Positions 24,701 to 39,700 of a stretch of 64,000 nt of DNA are shown here, one piece after another. The notes below the pieces were generated by a model that searched no databases, was not told the DNA's origin, and was given only the letters and a program-made list of their open reading frames with translations. Location of the stretch: assembly GCA_012845835.1 (NCBI GenBank), contig JABAKD010000015.1:2082609-2146608 (forward strand), in the 5' to 3' direction. The first letter of the stretch is position 1, and every line of letters starts with the position of its first letter. A program made the position numbers and the translations under genes. Origin of the DNA: Undaria pinnatifida (taxonomy: Eukaryota > Sar > Phaeophyceae > Laminariales > Alariaceae).

Positions 24701-27700
24701 TTACGTCGTTTTTTTCTTACCCGAATACTTATCTGACGCGTAGTTCCCCTCGACTGCATACGTATGTCTCAAATGTATGCCCAATGCCCTTCTCCTTTCA
24801 TGCCAAGGTCACTGGCCATGTGCTGAACGACTCGGTGCTAGAGTGCGCTTCGCCTGCCTCTCCGATTGAATGGACTGTCTCGGTGACCGTGGCGTTGAGC
24901 TACAACAACACCGAACGCAATTTGATACCCGGAACAAACGGAGACTCAGACGGACCCGGAAGCAGCCTCCAATTCAACTTCTACGCAGCCGAACTTGTGT
25001 CTGCCATTCGTCCTTCCAGTGGCCCGTTGCGCGGCGGTACGAAAGTGACTGTTATTGGGTCAAACTTTCGAAACACGACAAATTTGGTGGCACGCTTCAT
25101 TTCGTCGGGGATTTCCAACACTGTAACTGAAAAAGAGAACGTTTTTGGAGCCACTTCAACCACCGTCCCAGCACGTTTTGTTAGTACCGAAGAACTGACT
25201 GTGGAGGCACCGAGCTCTCCGTTAGATTCAGAAGGTGGATTGTTTTTCGTCGAGATATCATCAAATGGATTCGACTTTGTCCCGCGCCGTAGTAGCCCTC
25301 TTTTCTCCTATGACGCAAGCGAACCGTTCGTGGAGGAGCTACATCCGGTGGTGATCAGGGAGAGCGGCGGCGTTCTTCTCTCTATTCGGGGCACTAGCTT
25401 CCCTGAAACGTATCCTAGCACTCTCGCGTGTGTGTTTGGGGATAATATACTGGTGCTGGCGTTTAGGCATTCATCAGAGCTGCTAACTTGTGTGGCTCCA
25501 TCGCGACCCCCAGGAGCGGTTGCGGTTACGATTACATTTAATGATCAGCCGGTGGCCTCCGGAGTGGAACTTACGGTGGAGTATATGCACGCCTTGCGTA
25601 TTTTGTCGTCATCGCCGGTTCTTGGTCCAGCTAAAGGCGGGACTATAGTTACGATTTTGGGGGAAGGCTTTCACCCTCAGGAAGCGTACATGTGCGCTTT
25701 CGGGCTTTCGCAGACGCCAGTTAGCGCCACTTTTGTTAATTCTACCGCCGTTACGTGCAATGCGCCACCGATCCTCTTCAGTCAATACGAAGGGGATGGT
25801 GTCCTTCAGGTATGGGTTGTTCACGATGAGCCTACTACGTCGGGCAGCAACAACAGCTACGAAATCACCCTCACCGGAGAACCGACGGGTATTGTCCTGA
25901 CAACTACTGAAGACGACATCGACGTCGCACCAACCTTGCTTACTTTTCAGTATTACGACGACATCGAGATTTTCCGAGTGAGACCGGCGAATGGCCCCGC
26001 CTCGGGGGGCACCGTTGTCCGTGTGTCAGGATCAGGCTTTCTTAACCTCCCGCAGACTGCGTGCCAATTTGGAGTCGGGGAACCAACTCCAGCCCGAGTT
26101 ATCGATGCGCAAACACTCGTGTGCTCCACCACATCTCTGTTTTCATCTATGGGTTTTCCTGCAGAGGCTAAGGACACATATGTAAAAAACATGTCTCGAG
26201 TTGAAAAAGGGGCAGCATTGCGAGTGACAATGAACGGGGTGGATTTCGTACCCACGAATACATCTGTGTCATTCTTGTACGATGACGACATGGATGTCAC
26301 TGCCCTTGCTCCAAGCCGCGGGCCGGAGACAGGAGGTGTGCGAGTTCTCGTGCATGGATCTGGATTCCGGCCGGATGAACGACTGGCTTGCAGGTTTGGG
26401 CTGCAAGTTGTTTCTGCGGAATATGTGCGCTCTGACACGGTTGCGTGCCTGGCACCTCCACAGGCCCGTCTCTCAAAAGTACTTGTCTCAGTAACCGTCA
26501 ACGGGCAAGATTTTTCCCCTGAGCAAGGGTCCTCGATGGTCGGTGTAGGAGATGACGGATATACAGAAGGACCAATGTTCACCTATACGGACCGCGCGTC
26601 TGTTTTAATTCTACAACCGAACAAGGGCCCGACGCGGGGGGGCACAAAAGTGCATGTTTCGGGTGTCAACTTTGCCGACACGTCAACCATGCTCTGCCGG
26701 TTTGGCGAGGTAGTAACTACCGCAATTTTCTATTCGACAGAAGCGCTCACGTGCATGTCACCGGCAGTTCCTGTTGGCACCGGTCGCGTTTATCTCGACG
26801 TGACAGAAACAAACACACATCAATTTCTGCCTGGGGGCTTTCAATCGCTTGAAGTCACGTCAGATTCCGATAACAACCCGACCGTTTGGACCGATAGTGG
26901 GGTAGAATTTACGTTTATGAATGATGCAGAGGTGCTGGCGGCTTTCCCTTCTTCTGGTCCTGCTTCGGGTGGAACACAAGTTAGCCTTACCGGGTCAGGC
27001 TTCGAGGACCTGCCAGAGTTGGGGTGTCGGTTCGGCAACATCCTGCTCAAACGAGAAGGTGATGATGAGCTAGCAGATTATGTAGCAGAAACATTCGGGA
27101 ATACGGCAGTGGATGTCCCAGCGACGTTCACATCGCCGACGGAGGTTGTCTGCTCTACGCCACCACAACTGCTTGAATGGAGCACGTACGAAACTTCTTC
27201 AGCCGGGTGCACGGTACGCGTAGCTGTTACGTTGAATGGGCAAGACTACGGACTAAAGATGGCGCAATTCACATACTACCCCACGCCGAAGGTGAGGTGG
27301 ATCGATGTGTACACGGTACAGGTAGGACACTCTGGATACGACAACGACCGTGGCGAATGCGTCACTTGCCTTTTTGACTTGACTTGTTCATGTCAAACCG
27401 GGCAGTTACACGTTTTTCTATGTGCAGTGTCGATAGTTGAAAGCGACTATTGCTATGGCGGAAGCAGCGTATGCCATGTGAACACACCGGAATTGGCCGA
27501 GTGTGGGCTGCCTGTTCAGATGCTGGTGACATCACTCGCTAATGATGCTAGAAAAGCCATAAATTATATCGATATTGGGATAATATTCTACGCGCCAATC
27601 ACACTCTCTCGTGGAAACCGAATCAATGACGCACAAACCGTTTCTCGTTCCTTTTAAACCCAGATCCACACTATCACTCCTGACCGGGGCCCAACCACCG

Positions 27701-30700
27701 GAGGGACGGTGATTACGGTTGCTGGAGCCAATTTGACCTCTGCGGGTACCCATCCCGGTACCACTGATGGGGACCTCTTGTGCCGGTTTGGGGGATCCGG
27801 AGGAAAAGTTGTTAAAGCTACGCCGGTTTTGGGTAGCGACGCTGTGCAGTGTGTTGCGCCGGCCAACCCTCGGCAAGATCCTGGCAAGGAGGTGAGTCGA
27901 CAGCCGCGTGCTACGGTAGGGGTGGCACCATTGCTTTGTGAGGCTCGTCATTTGAGGAGGTCCATATCTTGGATCAAGGCTGAGCTAGAGGAAAATGCAC
28001 GTTTACCCGCTGGACACGCTCATGGCATAGGTACAACGGACAGGTAGGGAAAAATGGTTCCAACGATATTGGGTAGCTTGTCGGTTGAGGAGTCCCGTTA
28101 ACTTGTTGACGTTTGCCGTAGAAAGTGTTATCCCTGTCGTAGTACGTGTCTGAAGGGGGAACCGGCAACCCAGTGCACACTCCTATAGGAAAATTCACGC
28201 ACAGGGGCCAGGGTTACTTTCTGGATATTGCGTAGAACGCCAAGATACACCCTAGAGGACCTACCATGTCGTGCGAGTAGTTGGGATCACGCCGCAACTT
28301 CTACAGCACAGGACACCTACTGTAACCAGAACCAAAAATTCTGACCCACACAGGATTTCCTATTTGGGAAAGGGTGCGTTCTACACTAACTTCAGTGTAA
28401 CGGCTCCCAGGTTTAATATTTCCTTGTAAATATCGGCCTGCCTTTCTTGTTACCGTACCTCATTCTTACTAGGTTTTTCTGTACTGTACGGTATGTTTGG
28501 AGCTATCTAGCCCATACGTCTTCTTCGTAAGCGGGACCATGCGGCACTCTATGATGTAACTCGGATCGCTTTGGACATTTATGTGTTTTTCACGTTCGAG
28601 GGACACGACAAAAAGGACAATACCCCGGGCAACATGGTATATAGTTCGGCGGTGGTGAAATTTGATGGACTAATACTAGATCAAGGTACCAATTAAATTT
28701 CACTTTCGACAGAGACGATATACGTTTTCCGATATTAAATTCGTACCTCAACGTACGACAACCCCGGACCTTTCTTATTGTCATGTTCTGGGATGTATAA
28801 CCCATGACGTGCAGACGGTCCACACTACAACGATCCAATGGTTATGCCTGTGTGCGCGTACTCTCCCTTTGCGGTCTCTCTCCGGCATTTTTGCCTCGGA
28901 TCACACAGGTCCAACGCGTGTCAGTTTCTAGCTCCAACCACAGTGGGGAGGTTCAGATCGTCGAAGCTCTTTCCCTTCCCGAAGGAGATCCCGTATACGA
29001 AATCTCGATACGGGGATGGGGTTGGCAGAAAGAGACCCAACAGATTAGGGCCGGTGCAGCGCCTGCTTCGAACGAGACAGAGGTCCAGGTACGTGCCTGC
29101 TGTGAACTAGCTGTCACGTTTCCATATGATCACACACTTTAAAGAAGATGCTCGTCTAAAAAGTGCTCAAAGCCTCGTACGAGTTAACTTGGAATAATTA
29201 TGCTTAAAACAAGGAGAAGCATAATCGAATTACATGTTCAACGTATATCTTTCAAAAATATCTTCAAATTATGTCTTCAAAACAACATATTTGCATAACA
29301 TCTTCAGCTTACATTTTAAAGTTCGCCATGAACTGCCCCTCACAACCGTCAGGTGATTTATACCTCGCTGGAAATGGCACGCGAGGTGCAGCGCATAACT
29401 TTAGATGCATCAGCAAACGTTAGCGAGGTACGTACTCATAAATATCGGCCCGTGCTACGGTAGGGGTTGCACTTTGAGCGCGAACCTTTCTCGCTGTGAC
29501 GGGGCTTCTCAACCGAGGGGCTATCGAAACATAGTTGGACTCGTTGCTTATCCTACCGAAGCAGCCGTTAGATACCGGGCACATGGGAGGAGTAATGTGT
29601 ATTGCTCTTAGCTTGCGGTATTTTTTTTCTCCATGCCTGTTGTTGCGTGAGGTACAGAGGTCCTCAGTAGTTGTTGAGCCTCGGGAAATTCAGGCCCTAC
29701 GCCTACCGTAGGATGCGTTTATTTGCTGTTGCAGAGTAGTCCATGCTCTGCTGGATGAATCCTACCAGGACTTATCTAGAATGCGGCTTTGTTGTACCTG
29801 GTATGTGGTTGTAGCCGAGTGGTAGACCCCACACGTCATGTTTTGTTATGAGTCATCGCACGGTAGAGGTTGCATTTCTTGAGGTTGCTAAAGGTATCTG
29901 GCCGGTTGAAGTCCTCAAGTGAGTAACTACCGGTTAGCCTGATATTTTACGAGAATATTTGTTTTAGGACTAAGGCATATAAATGTTGGTCTTGCTGCGC
30001 GATTGAATGCCTTCAAAGACATTCTTCGGGTGAGATAACAAGCTCCTCATGTTGGGAGCTCATGAAAACTTCCGGTGCACCCCTACCGTCGCTTGACTCT
30101 TATGGGTGACGTTATGCGCTTGCTACGGATGGGGCAGCACTCGAAATTTCGTAGGCTGCTCACTTGAGGAGCTCTACATCTGACCCATAAACTTATTCAT
30201 GATAAATAAAATTTCGCGGTACCCGATGAGCAACCCCCTGGCCTAGGTATGCAACGAGAGCATAGGAAAACATAAAATGAGGTTCAAACGACATTACGTA
30301 GTTCCTCAGTTGAAAATCCCGTCAGTCAGGAATATTTCGGACGATGGTGCCACCTCTGTCGTACCACGTGTCAGTCCACGATCTAGTGGACGCTCGATAC
30401 ATTCTAATTTATCTGGAATGTAGCCTGCTTGTAAGCGGTTGTAGCCAAGTGGTAATACAAGGCGTTATGGTATAGCTGTCGCTAGGAACTCGCGTAGCAG
30501 AGTATTTGTAGCTGCCAACTTGTGTGCGTTGGTGGTCGACTGACGCTTCAGACAACTGAAAATAAGGATCTATGTTTAGGAGCATGTTTGAAACTGTCGT
30601 CAATTTGCGCGGGCGTTTCAGGGAACTCGAAAGAGGCCCCTACTTTTGGGCGCGGTCAGAAGTAGAAACTCAGCTTAGCTCGTAATTTTTCCATGCTTAT

Positions 30701-33700
30701 TGATAACGGTTCATTTTCGGTGATATTTGCGTTTTTCAGGTCCAGCAAGTTACGGTGGCATCCATGGACGCTTCTTCGCTTTCGGGGTCGTTTGCTCTTC
30801 GACACGGATATTACGTCTCGTCATCGGTACCTTTTAATGCAACCGCTCACGAGGTGGGATACTTGCTACACTCCTACCAGCAGTTGCGCTCGTCGCCCCC
30901 GTTCCCCGGTCTCCGCTTTTTGTGGCCACGGGCTCGTAGATTTCACGGAAACAGTCAGGGTGATAACATCAGCATGACCAGACTTCACGGAATGAAGTAT
31001 ATATAACCAACGTGAGGACGCTATCGTTATCACCATCATCATCACAGTGCACGCAGATGCACGAGCCATGCAGGCAAGGCACGTCGTCGATCAGAGCAGT
31101 TATCGGACGGGTTAGCATCTATAGAAACTACTGGCATCAATGGTGTTCCTAAATTTGGCGAACAAATACAGTCATTCGCCCGTTCCCAAATATGTAGCGT
31201 TTGAAGAAAACATTTGTCGAGAGGTCAGATACAGTATTGAGTGGGTCCCCGAATATTTAGCTCCTTCGTGGCTCCCCGAAGCCACCAGATATACTGCTGC
31301 GCGATGGATGAGACATTAAGCGTTGGTTTGGAAGAAAAATGCCAAGTACTCACCCCGGTGAAGGATTTGTGTAGCCTTGATCACAGGAGCAAATTCACAC
31401 TGCAGTCTTGGTATCCTTAATGGGATCAATATTCGTAAAACCCAATCCCATGCACCATTGAAACAGGGGATGCGCGACAAAATGAGAAATCGGCACCACA
31501 CTCCTAAGCATTTCAAATGAGAGTCAAACCTGGCGGGGTGTAGGAATTCTGTACGGACTACAAACATATATTTTCTAACTTTCTACAGTTGGTTTTAATA
31601 AGGTCGCCTCCCTGTGGAGGGCTCGGAAATAGGGATGTGGCTTCGGGGTTCACCTTTCGGATACCCAAATGTGGCAGGTCGATGCGGTGCACACTCTAAA
31701 CGACTCACAACTCTGGCGTCCTGGTGATGGGGAGACAAGGTACAATTGAGTGTACACGCAAACCCCTTCCTCCGCTTCAAAACCTTTGTAACTAAGGCAG
31801 ATCCTTCTAAGATCCCTTATTTCTCGCTCGCGTATACGTTCATGATTTTTAGCTTGAAGAAGCATTGGCAGGTATTCCAAGCTTAGGAGGAGGTATCGTG
31901 GTTCGTGAGGAGTTTCACGACCCGATCTCGAGCCTGGACGGGACACGATACAATGTTACTCTGGCCTATGCCATCGGCGACCTGGCTACGCTCACCGTGA
32001 TCACATCGGAGTTATCAGGCGTTGGCCTCAATGCCACCGTATCAGAGGTAATGTATAGCAAGGGGAGACCTGCTGTTGGTTAACACTTGTTCTCAATACC
32101 ATACACGCAGTGCATGTACGCGAAACGTTATCAGTTTTAATGCCTGGAATGTGATTGCTGTCGGCGTCAAGAGCACGTTATACGCCTGTAGAACGGTCCC
32201 CACCGTTTCGGGGGATAGAGCGTGTGTGACATATTTGTGGGCATTTGTAAACGGGTCCGTCAACCATTTAAAAACGTGTTTCGGGACTAACGTTGTGTGG
32301 TAGCTAACACCAAATCGCGATAAGTAGACGCTCGGAAGTGGCCGACCTCAGCGTTGAGCATCCGCCCCTATGCCTTACCACGTAATGTACGTGTCGAACA
32401 GAACCATCCAACAGTGCTACTACCCCCCACCTGACTGCCTACTCAGAAGCGTACATACGGCGGCCATCTGAGAGGAGCAAAACTTATCCAACATTCGTCT
32501 CACATGCTACTACACTACGTGTCAATCGTCTTAGCCGGTGCTACACCTATTTTACCGCGAACAGATTGTCACGGGACGGTCCTGTGAAGTGCAAGAAGTA
32601 TCTACAAGAGGTGTGGTGGGGGGGACGTTCACCCTCACGTACGGGGGAGAAACAACGGCAGCAATCATGTGGAACTCCACCTCGGAAACCCTCAGAGCTG
32701 CGTTAGAGGTGGGAGGAGAAGGCTGAACTAAGCGGAGGGTGTGTGATTACTATAGCTTACCACATGGACTGCTCTTTCATCATCGGGCGGAAATACACCT
32801 ATGGTGTTACCTATACGCCCCGATATCGTCACCGACGCAGTTATTGGCAACACGTAAACTTGACGGCAGGAAGTAGGACATGACACATCGATGCTCAACA
32901 TTAGACAGTCCCGCCGCTTTGAGAAGTCCATGATAACACGTGAATATGACGGCAGGCAGTTGGACGTTACGTTAAAGCAATCCATAATTATACAGTTGTG
33001 CGTATTGATGCTGCGTTGATCCACCTTCCCTTCGCGACCTCTGCCATTGTTTTGCCGATGAATTATATTCATCCAGAGCCTTGACTCCGTAGGGCGCGTG
33101 ATGGTCAATTTGACCGACCCGAACTCGTACCCTCTGGGTGGACGAACATGGGCGGTAGCCTTTATTGGGACCGCGGGCGACCTATCTCTTCTAGAAGTCA
33201 ACGGGGAAGGGCTCCTTCCTGAACCATCCCCTGTACCTCGCACCCTCGGCACCGGGTATAACAATTACGCTAGCGACACAACAATGGCGTACTGGCCTAC
33301 CGACGCTGCGGTGGTCACTGTATGGGAGGCGCAGCGGGGTGAATCGGTGGCGGAGGCTCAAACGAAGGGTGGCGGTCGCGCCTCGGGAACTGTGGGCATC
33401 ACGTTTGATGTCGATGGCGATGGAGAGGATTCTCAGACTGCGACTGTCAGTGTTAACGCTACCGCGTCCGAGGTGCAGGAAGCGTTGCGTGAGCTCGGAG
33501 GTCTTCTTCAGGGGGTAAGCATTTCAGCTGACAGTGGCGTGCACCGGGCAAGAAATGGAGGTAAGGGCTATATATGCAGGGGTGAAATGCGGTAACGAGG
33601 TCCCCAGCTTAAAAAATTGTCACGCCCATTGATCCCAAAATACGCAAAGCTTGTTGAACACGGTGTAGGGATATTCATTAAAACAGTTAAGCGCTCTTAA

Positions 33701-36700
33701 CTTGGCCTGTATTTTCGTCGCCTCCTCGTCAAGCCGGCTCGGGGTTGTTGACTTCAGGTGTTTCAAATAGTGTCGACTAGTGTCGACACGTAATTAGACA
33801 GTTGTTTATACTGTGGCTAGGTTGCTTCCTTGCTACCTCCGCTCTCGCCATAACTGCATTCAGGTTATCGCTAGGTTGCTTGTTTACTACCCTCTCTCCC
33901 TCTATGCCATTCGGCAGGAAGCACGTGGTTGGTTACTTTTCCCGAGGGCCAGGATCATGAAGCGTTCGAAGTTGACGCATCGGGCATGGGGGGAACTTCT
34001 CCTTTCGCTCTGGTCGAGGAAGTAAGTAGTGCAGGAGTCTAGACTATCGTCACTACTCACACGATTCATGAATACATTCTTTCTGTGGTAGGTAGGACAC
34101 GATTTCCGTTGTGCACTAAATCCGATCTACGGTGGGTAATATCTATTCGAAAAGGTGGGTAAGCAACACCCCGTGCTGCCCTCTGTCACCGAGTGAAGAA
34201 GGACAACGTTTGAGCCGAGGGCTTGCCTCACCAGGCGTAATACATTCTCTCGTTCGGCACTCATGGCGGGTGCTGCGACAGGGGCATCTCTTTGTGGCCA
34301 ACATGTTTGTGACGGAGGGTGCCCCTTAACTGAAGAACGACCTATTATCCTTTGTTACTTGCCTAGGCCATGGAATTTTTCGGCTTGCCTCACCAGGCGT
34401 AATACATTCTCTCGTTCGGCACTCATGGCGGGTGCTGCGACAGGGGCATCTCTTTGTGGCCAACATGTTTGTGACGGAGGGTGCCCCTTAACTGAAGAAC
34501 GACCTATTATCCTTTGTTACTTGCCTAGGCCATGGAATTTTTCATCGAGCTTCACCGCCAGTTTTTCTCACGGTCAGTTTTTGAGGGAGGAGACTTGAAA
34601 AAAAACGTACACCCCCACCGTAACATGCGTCTCATGCTTATCGCAACCTTAGTTTTGTATTGCCGGACACATAATTTGACGAGACCTCACAAGCATGGTT
34701 ATACATTATACATTTTGTCACACCCAGTATTGTGCTTGTAACCGGTCTGAGACTCCAAGTTAAATAAAACGCTGGAGACTATTGACGAGTACAGCGTATG
34801 TGGCACGAAGCCATTCGGGCTGCTGAGGTGCGGGATGCACCCGAACTACACACAAGGAGATGTCCTAGTCGTCTTGCTGCGCGCTCCCATTACACGGTTG
34901 GTAAGACCTGACCTATTTTCTTCACTATACCGGGGCCGACTTTTCCACGAGGTGGATACCGTAATGTCTTACAGAAATTAGGAATATTGCGCTCGTCCAG
35001 CCCCAGCTTCATCTGCGACGTGCTCGTAACATCCTCAGGTGGTTACTGGGACACAGCTCGAGGTCCAAGTGATCGAGACTCTGGGTACCCCCACGGGGTC
35101 CTTCTTCCTTGGCTTTGTCGAAGGTCAGGGCAGGGGGTCGGGGAAGGGGTAGGGTTGGACTTGACAACCAAAAGCGCCGATAGACAACGATAATATAGGG
35201 GGGCGGTAGACTTCGTTTGTTTCCTTTTGCGGTTTCCCTTTATTTCTTCTTCTGTCTGGGAATGTGTATGAGCGATCGCTGCTAAAGCTCGCGCTGCACT
35301 CTGCGGGACGGCGAAAATAATGCCTGGTAAATAATTGTTGTACCATCATCAACATGTTCATAATTAAATCCCAGCCTTGGAGCTGTACCGCGAACAGGAA
35401 TTCGTCTCCGTAGTACAACGCGCCTAGAAGACTGCGAAATGCACTACGGAATCAGAACATATGTATCAGTAAATCCTCTCCAGTATTCAGCAGAAACTGG
35501 CTTACTGTGGGCGTTTGGGATGCTCCCGATCCGGCATTTAATAACCCTTCCGTTTTTAATCAAGAGGGAGATCACACTAACAACATAGAAGCTACCTTGC
35601 TCGGCAGCACGGCTAGTGTTCATCTGACTGGCGACCGATAGCTGAAAGGCGCCGGTGTCTACGAACTCCCGCAGAGGCGTTTTAAAATTGCTGACAACTT
35701 GTGTGTGTTGGTCGAAAAATTGGAGAAGAGTTCGCATAGGCGAATCTCTGTCAGCGGCGCGCACAACACTATATTAAACCTCGCCTCAGTCATCTCGAAG
35801 GGGTTCCCTACTTTTAGGCACGGGTAATGTAATATAAACTCCCATTCGCCCGTAGTCACGATCGTGTGCTCACCGCCTTACCATTAAATTTCGCGCATTT
35901 TTCCTTCACTTGGCGCAGAGGAAACCGATGACCTGGCATTTGATGCTTCCGCATCGGACGTCAAAAGTGCGCTCGAGACTCTCACCGGCGTCGGAAACGT
36001 CAATGTTACTCGGAACGACCTCGGCGATGACCTCTACGCTTGGACCATCACCTTCACAGAACCGGCCACTTCGGCGTACATCGCCAGGGTTGCCATCGAA
36101 GACGGCGACGTGAATGATGTAGCGTACACGGAGCTCTCATTCCCTTTGCTGTATGCCGGGGGCGAGGAGAATGATGCAGGACTCGGTCTCGAGACGTTAG
36201 GAGCAGGGGGGGAAATTAATGTTACCAGGGTGCATCGGGGAACATTGGGACACTTGTCTGGTCAGGTGAACAACTCATGCTGCAATTGGGGTAAACACGT
36301 TTGGGCGACGTATTTTCTGACTGAGGAAAAACCCAATATCGTTCGAATCACGGATGTGGTTTCCAAATGTGCTTCGTTAAATACCTAGGCCATGGGATCG
36401 TGCATCGGGGTGAGCGTGTCACTCTCCTCAAGAAAAAAAAATGAGTGAGGTGAAGAGCCTCATCAAAGTTAAGTGCTACCCTACACCGTATCACGTGCAT
36501 CATCTTCGTCCTGGTAATAAGACGGGCGAGAGTGGTTTGTTGGCTATTTTTCATTCATTGGTATTCTTGTGACTCGCAATTACCTGGTAGCAGATAGCAA
36601 GTAGTGCAGTAAGCTCGAGGGTCCGAAAGGATCCCGTGATTATTGCGACCGCCATATGAGTACGCGTGGAACTAATGACTCGCTCCCTCTCTCAAGTTGT

Positions 36701-39700
36701 TTGGGGCTGACTGGTACTCAGGACTTTGTTGCGTTGAGCGCCGTGTAGATCCTGCTTGAATTTCGAAGCATGGCTTTAGTTCGGAACATCTACTGCAGCA
36801 ATGCTTCCTTAACACTTTCACTACCACATACCCCGCGCTCATTCCAAGTACTTTCTCCCAAAAATGTGGTTGGTGTTCTAAAGGATTTGTATAGCGTAAA
36901 GGCCACACGTCGCAGGTGCTCTCATGATCACACCCACCCAGTGTTCTCCCCGAAAAACAACCGCTTCTTCCACCGCAACATTTATCGCATCCTAATTCTA
37001 AGTACGGTGTTCTAATTATGTGGGTGGAATTCTACACAGTTTAACGATTTTAAATGCGATAAGCCTCTCGCCCATTGTTGTGTTCCATCAGGTCATCCTG
37101 TCCTTTGAGAACACATCCTCTACAGTGGCATCATCGGCCACACTGGCCCTTGCACACGATGTATCTGCGGACGAAATGAAGGAGGCTATCAATTTTCTCG
37201 CGGCTGAATCCCTGGACGGTTTCGTCGGGGACTTACATGTCTCGAGGGAGTCGAATGGAGCAGAGGGTTTACAGTCATACAGGTGTATTAGAAGCAACAC
37301 GAATGAAAATTGAAACATGTAACTACAGATATGATCATGTTGGCGGTGTGCCCTTTGCGCTCCTCGGCTTTTCTTAGACGCATTATGAGCTTTTCCCTTG
37401 CTACCGTTCGATGAGAACTACCCGCCGGTCCGAAATTCCCTCGTCATGCTCCCCTACCGGTCTGCGCGGAGGGCGGCCTTGCTCGTGATGTTGCCGCATC
37501 GCGGTGAGGCGTGTTTTTGTTCGTTTTTCCAGTGGTGGCGGAATTTTTTTCGTTTCGATCTCTCTCTATCTCCTAGATGGTACCACCTCATTATCACTGT
37601 AAACGGTAGTACTTGCACATCAGCAGATTAGTCAGGGTGCGATATCTTTGCGTTATTGATCCTCGCGAGTATGGTTATGACACCCATTCTACTACTGCTG
37701 TCTGCCGCACTTGGTATTGCTGCTGTGATGCTAGTGCTTCCAGCTGCTTGCTGTTGTTTGTTGGTGCAATAACTGGGTGGTATGTGCTGGAACAGACGGG
37801 ATCGTTTGGGTCGTGGTGAGATAGGCGAACGAGCGTATCATTCAGTACTGTACGAGTACTCGCAGTTGCCGCTGCTGAGTACCAGATTAAAGTAGGCCTA
37901 AGAGGGGGAAACGGGAAAGGAACTGGATAAGAGCGACAGCTGGCGATAGTATTTGAGCCATTTGGGCCGGCTTTCCTCCATCGCGGTACTTCATCAAGGT
38001 AGAAATATGGTTTGAGCTGAGTTGCACGGTTATACCTAGCAGATGATGGTGATCTTTGCCTTTCGTTTTTTTTGTGCTATATTTCTCTTCGCTCGAAGCT
38101 GGTTTGTGTTTAGTCCAGCTCTTGGCAGTACTCTTGTCACATTTACGGCCTATGACAATACATCCTCGACCATTACGGGCATGTGCGGAGCCGCAGGCGG
38201 GCGTCAGCCCGACGCGGCGAAGCCGTTGTACTTGATTATTATCAATTGTCCCCGTCAGCACTACAAATACCAACCGCACGCAGGATAAACGTAGGTGGTG
38301 GTTCCAGGTAGCTTTTTCCTAGTTCAAGTCCGATAGTACTTTCAACCTATTTTCTGCCCACCAAAGACATCAATGCCGAACCTCATGTCCCCTCCAGCAG
38401 CCCCCCCTGCAAGGGAAACGTCGAAAGATTATGCTTGCGTGCCCATCATCGACTCTCATACCTCCCACTTCCAACCATCTGTATCTATGTGTTCCTGTTG
38501 TACTTTTTAACTTGCCTTCCGACTGTATGCAGTGTTTATTTAATTCTAAACGCCAACGCTGACACAATACCTCATGCCACCACCCTCACCCAAGGCATCG
38601 TCCTTCCCTGCGTGTGTCCACTCGGACACGTATCTGCCTCCCTCTACATAGCTGATGCACCTGCTATCACCATTGCTGTTACTTTTTCGTGCCTGGTTCT
38701 TGCTGTAATGTTTGGACAGGTGGACTGTCACCTTTCTGGATCTTGCGGGCAACGTGCCTAAACTCTCTGTTAACGCCACATTGTGGGGAGAGGAAAGTTC
38801 CCTCGAAAACGTCGTTGGCGCGGTCGGGGTGGTGTCGCTAGGAGTGGAAACCGTTCGAGAAGCTTCTGCACGGTGCTGCATCGGTGGCAACTTCTCGCTG
38901 ACGTTTGACGGTATGTTCGTTTCTGACATCGATCTTGATGACAACGCAACGGCGCGGGGCGACCAACTGAGCAAGATGCTTGAAGACGCGATATCTCCAG
39001 GTAAGGCATAAAACGGCGAGAACCAAGGCTGCAGAACAAATATCTGAGTCGTTCCGACGCGGGGGTGCGGCGGAGGGTTAGGGGCAGAATTCTAAAGCAT
39101 TCAGCCGCGCAACCCGACCAACACTTCCATGCATCAATTTTAAACAAAATATGCATGTAAAAGTATCAGACCAACCGGTAGTCCCTCACTTGAGGAGCTC
39201 AGCCGGCCAGATACCTTTTGTAACCGAAAAAGTGCAACCCCTACCGTGGAATGACTGTTTTTCTGTCAGCTTGTTGCTTGCTGCCAGGTAAAGTTTGTGC
39301 CGTGATTTTAGTTCCAAAAGTTTCTGCCGCGCTGAATGCTCAGCGCGGAGGTAAATTTGGGGAGAAACCCGCCTACCTTGCGGCAGGAGGCCTCATCTAA
39401 TCCAATACGCACGTAAAATGGTCCGCGGCAGAGCTAAATAATGTAGCAGTGAAGGCTTCTGCCGGCCGGTAACTTGGTAGCAGGAGGCCTCATTCAATCA
39501 AACACTTATGTTAAAAAGTCACCGGCAGAATTAAAAAATACAACGCTATAAGAAGTAATTTTTTTCCAGACCGCAGCTTAATAGTCAATCACCATTAGCT
39601 TCCTGCCATCGTCCCGCTGCGTTTGTCAGATGAATGGGGCTCAGTGACGGTCGACCATCAAAGTCTGCTCGACGGTGGATCACTCTGGACCCTAAACTTT

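Noticed and set aside
27892-28908. Boundary between two genes (IPT gene and second-repeat gene)
   Set aside because: Considered because of the 1-kb gap and the domain change. No stop codon, polyA signal or new start was seen; exons 10 and 11 agree in phase 0; and IPT modules return later in the same frame. RNA data would be decisive.
29800-29900. tRNA genes at the GTAGCC(G/A)AGTGGTA motifs (29812 and 30437)
   Set aside because: Only an A-box-like segment is present; no T arm, B box or cloverleaf could be drawn.
32728-33264. Minus-strand frame of 178 codons
   Set aside because: Overlaps exon 16, whose + frame has clear repeat motifs and matching splice phases.
34263-34598. Frame with a perfectly repeated 54-residue block, as a novel repeat protein
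   Set aside because: The repeat comes from the 162-base DNA duplication in intron 17. There are no splice sites, domains or similarity to the surrounding protein.
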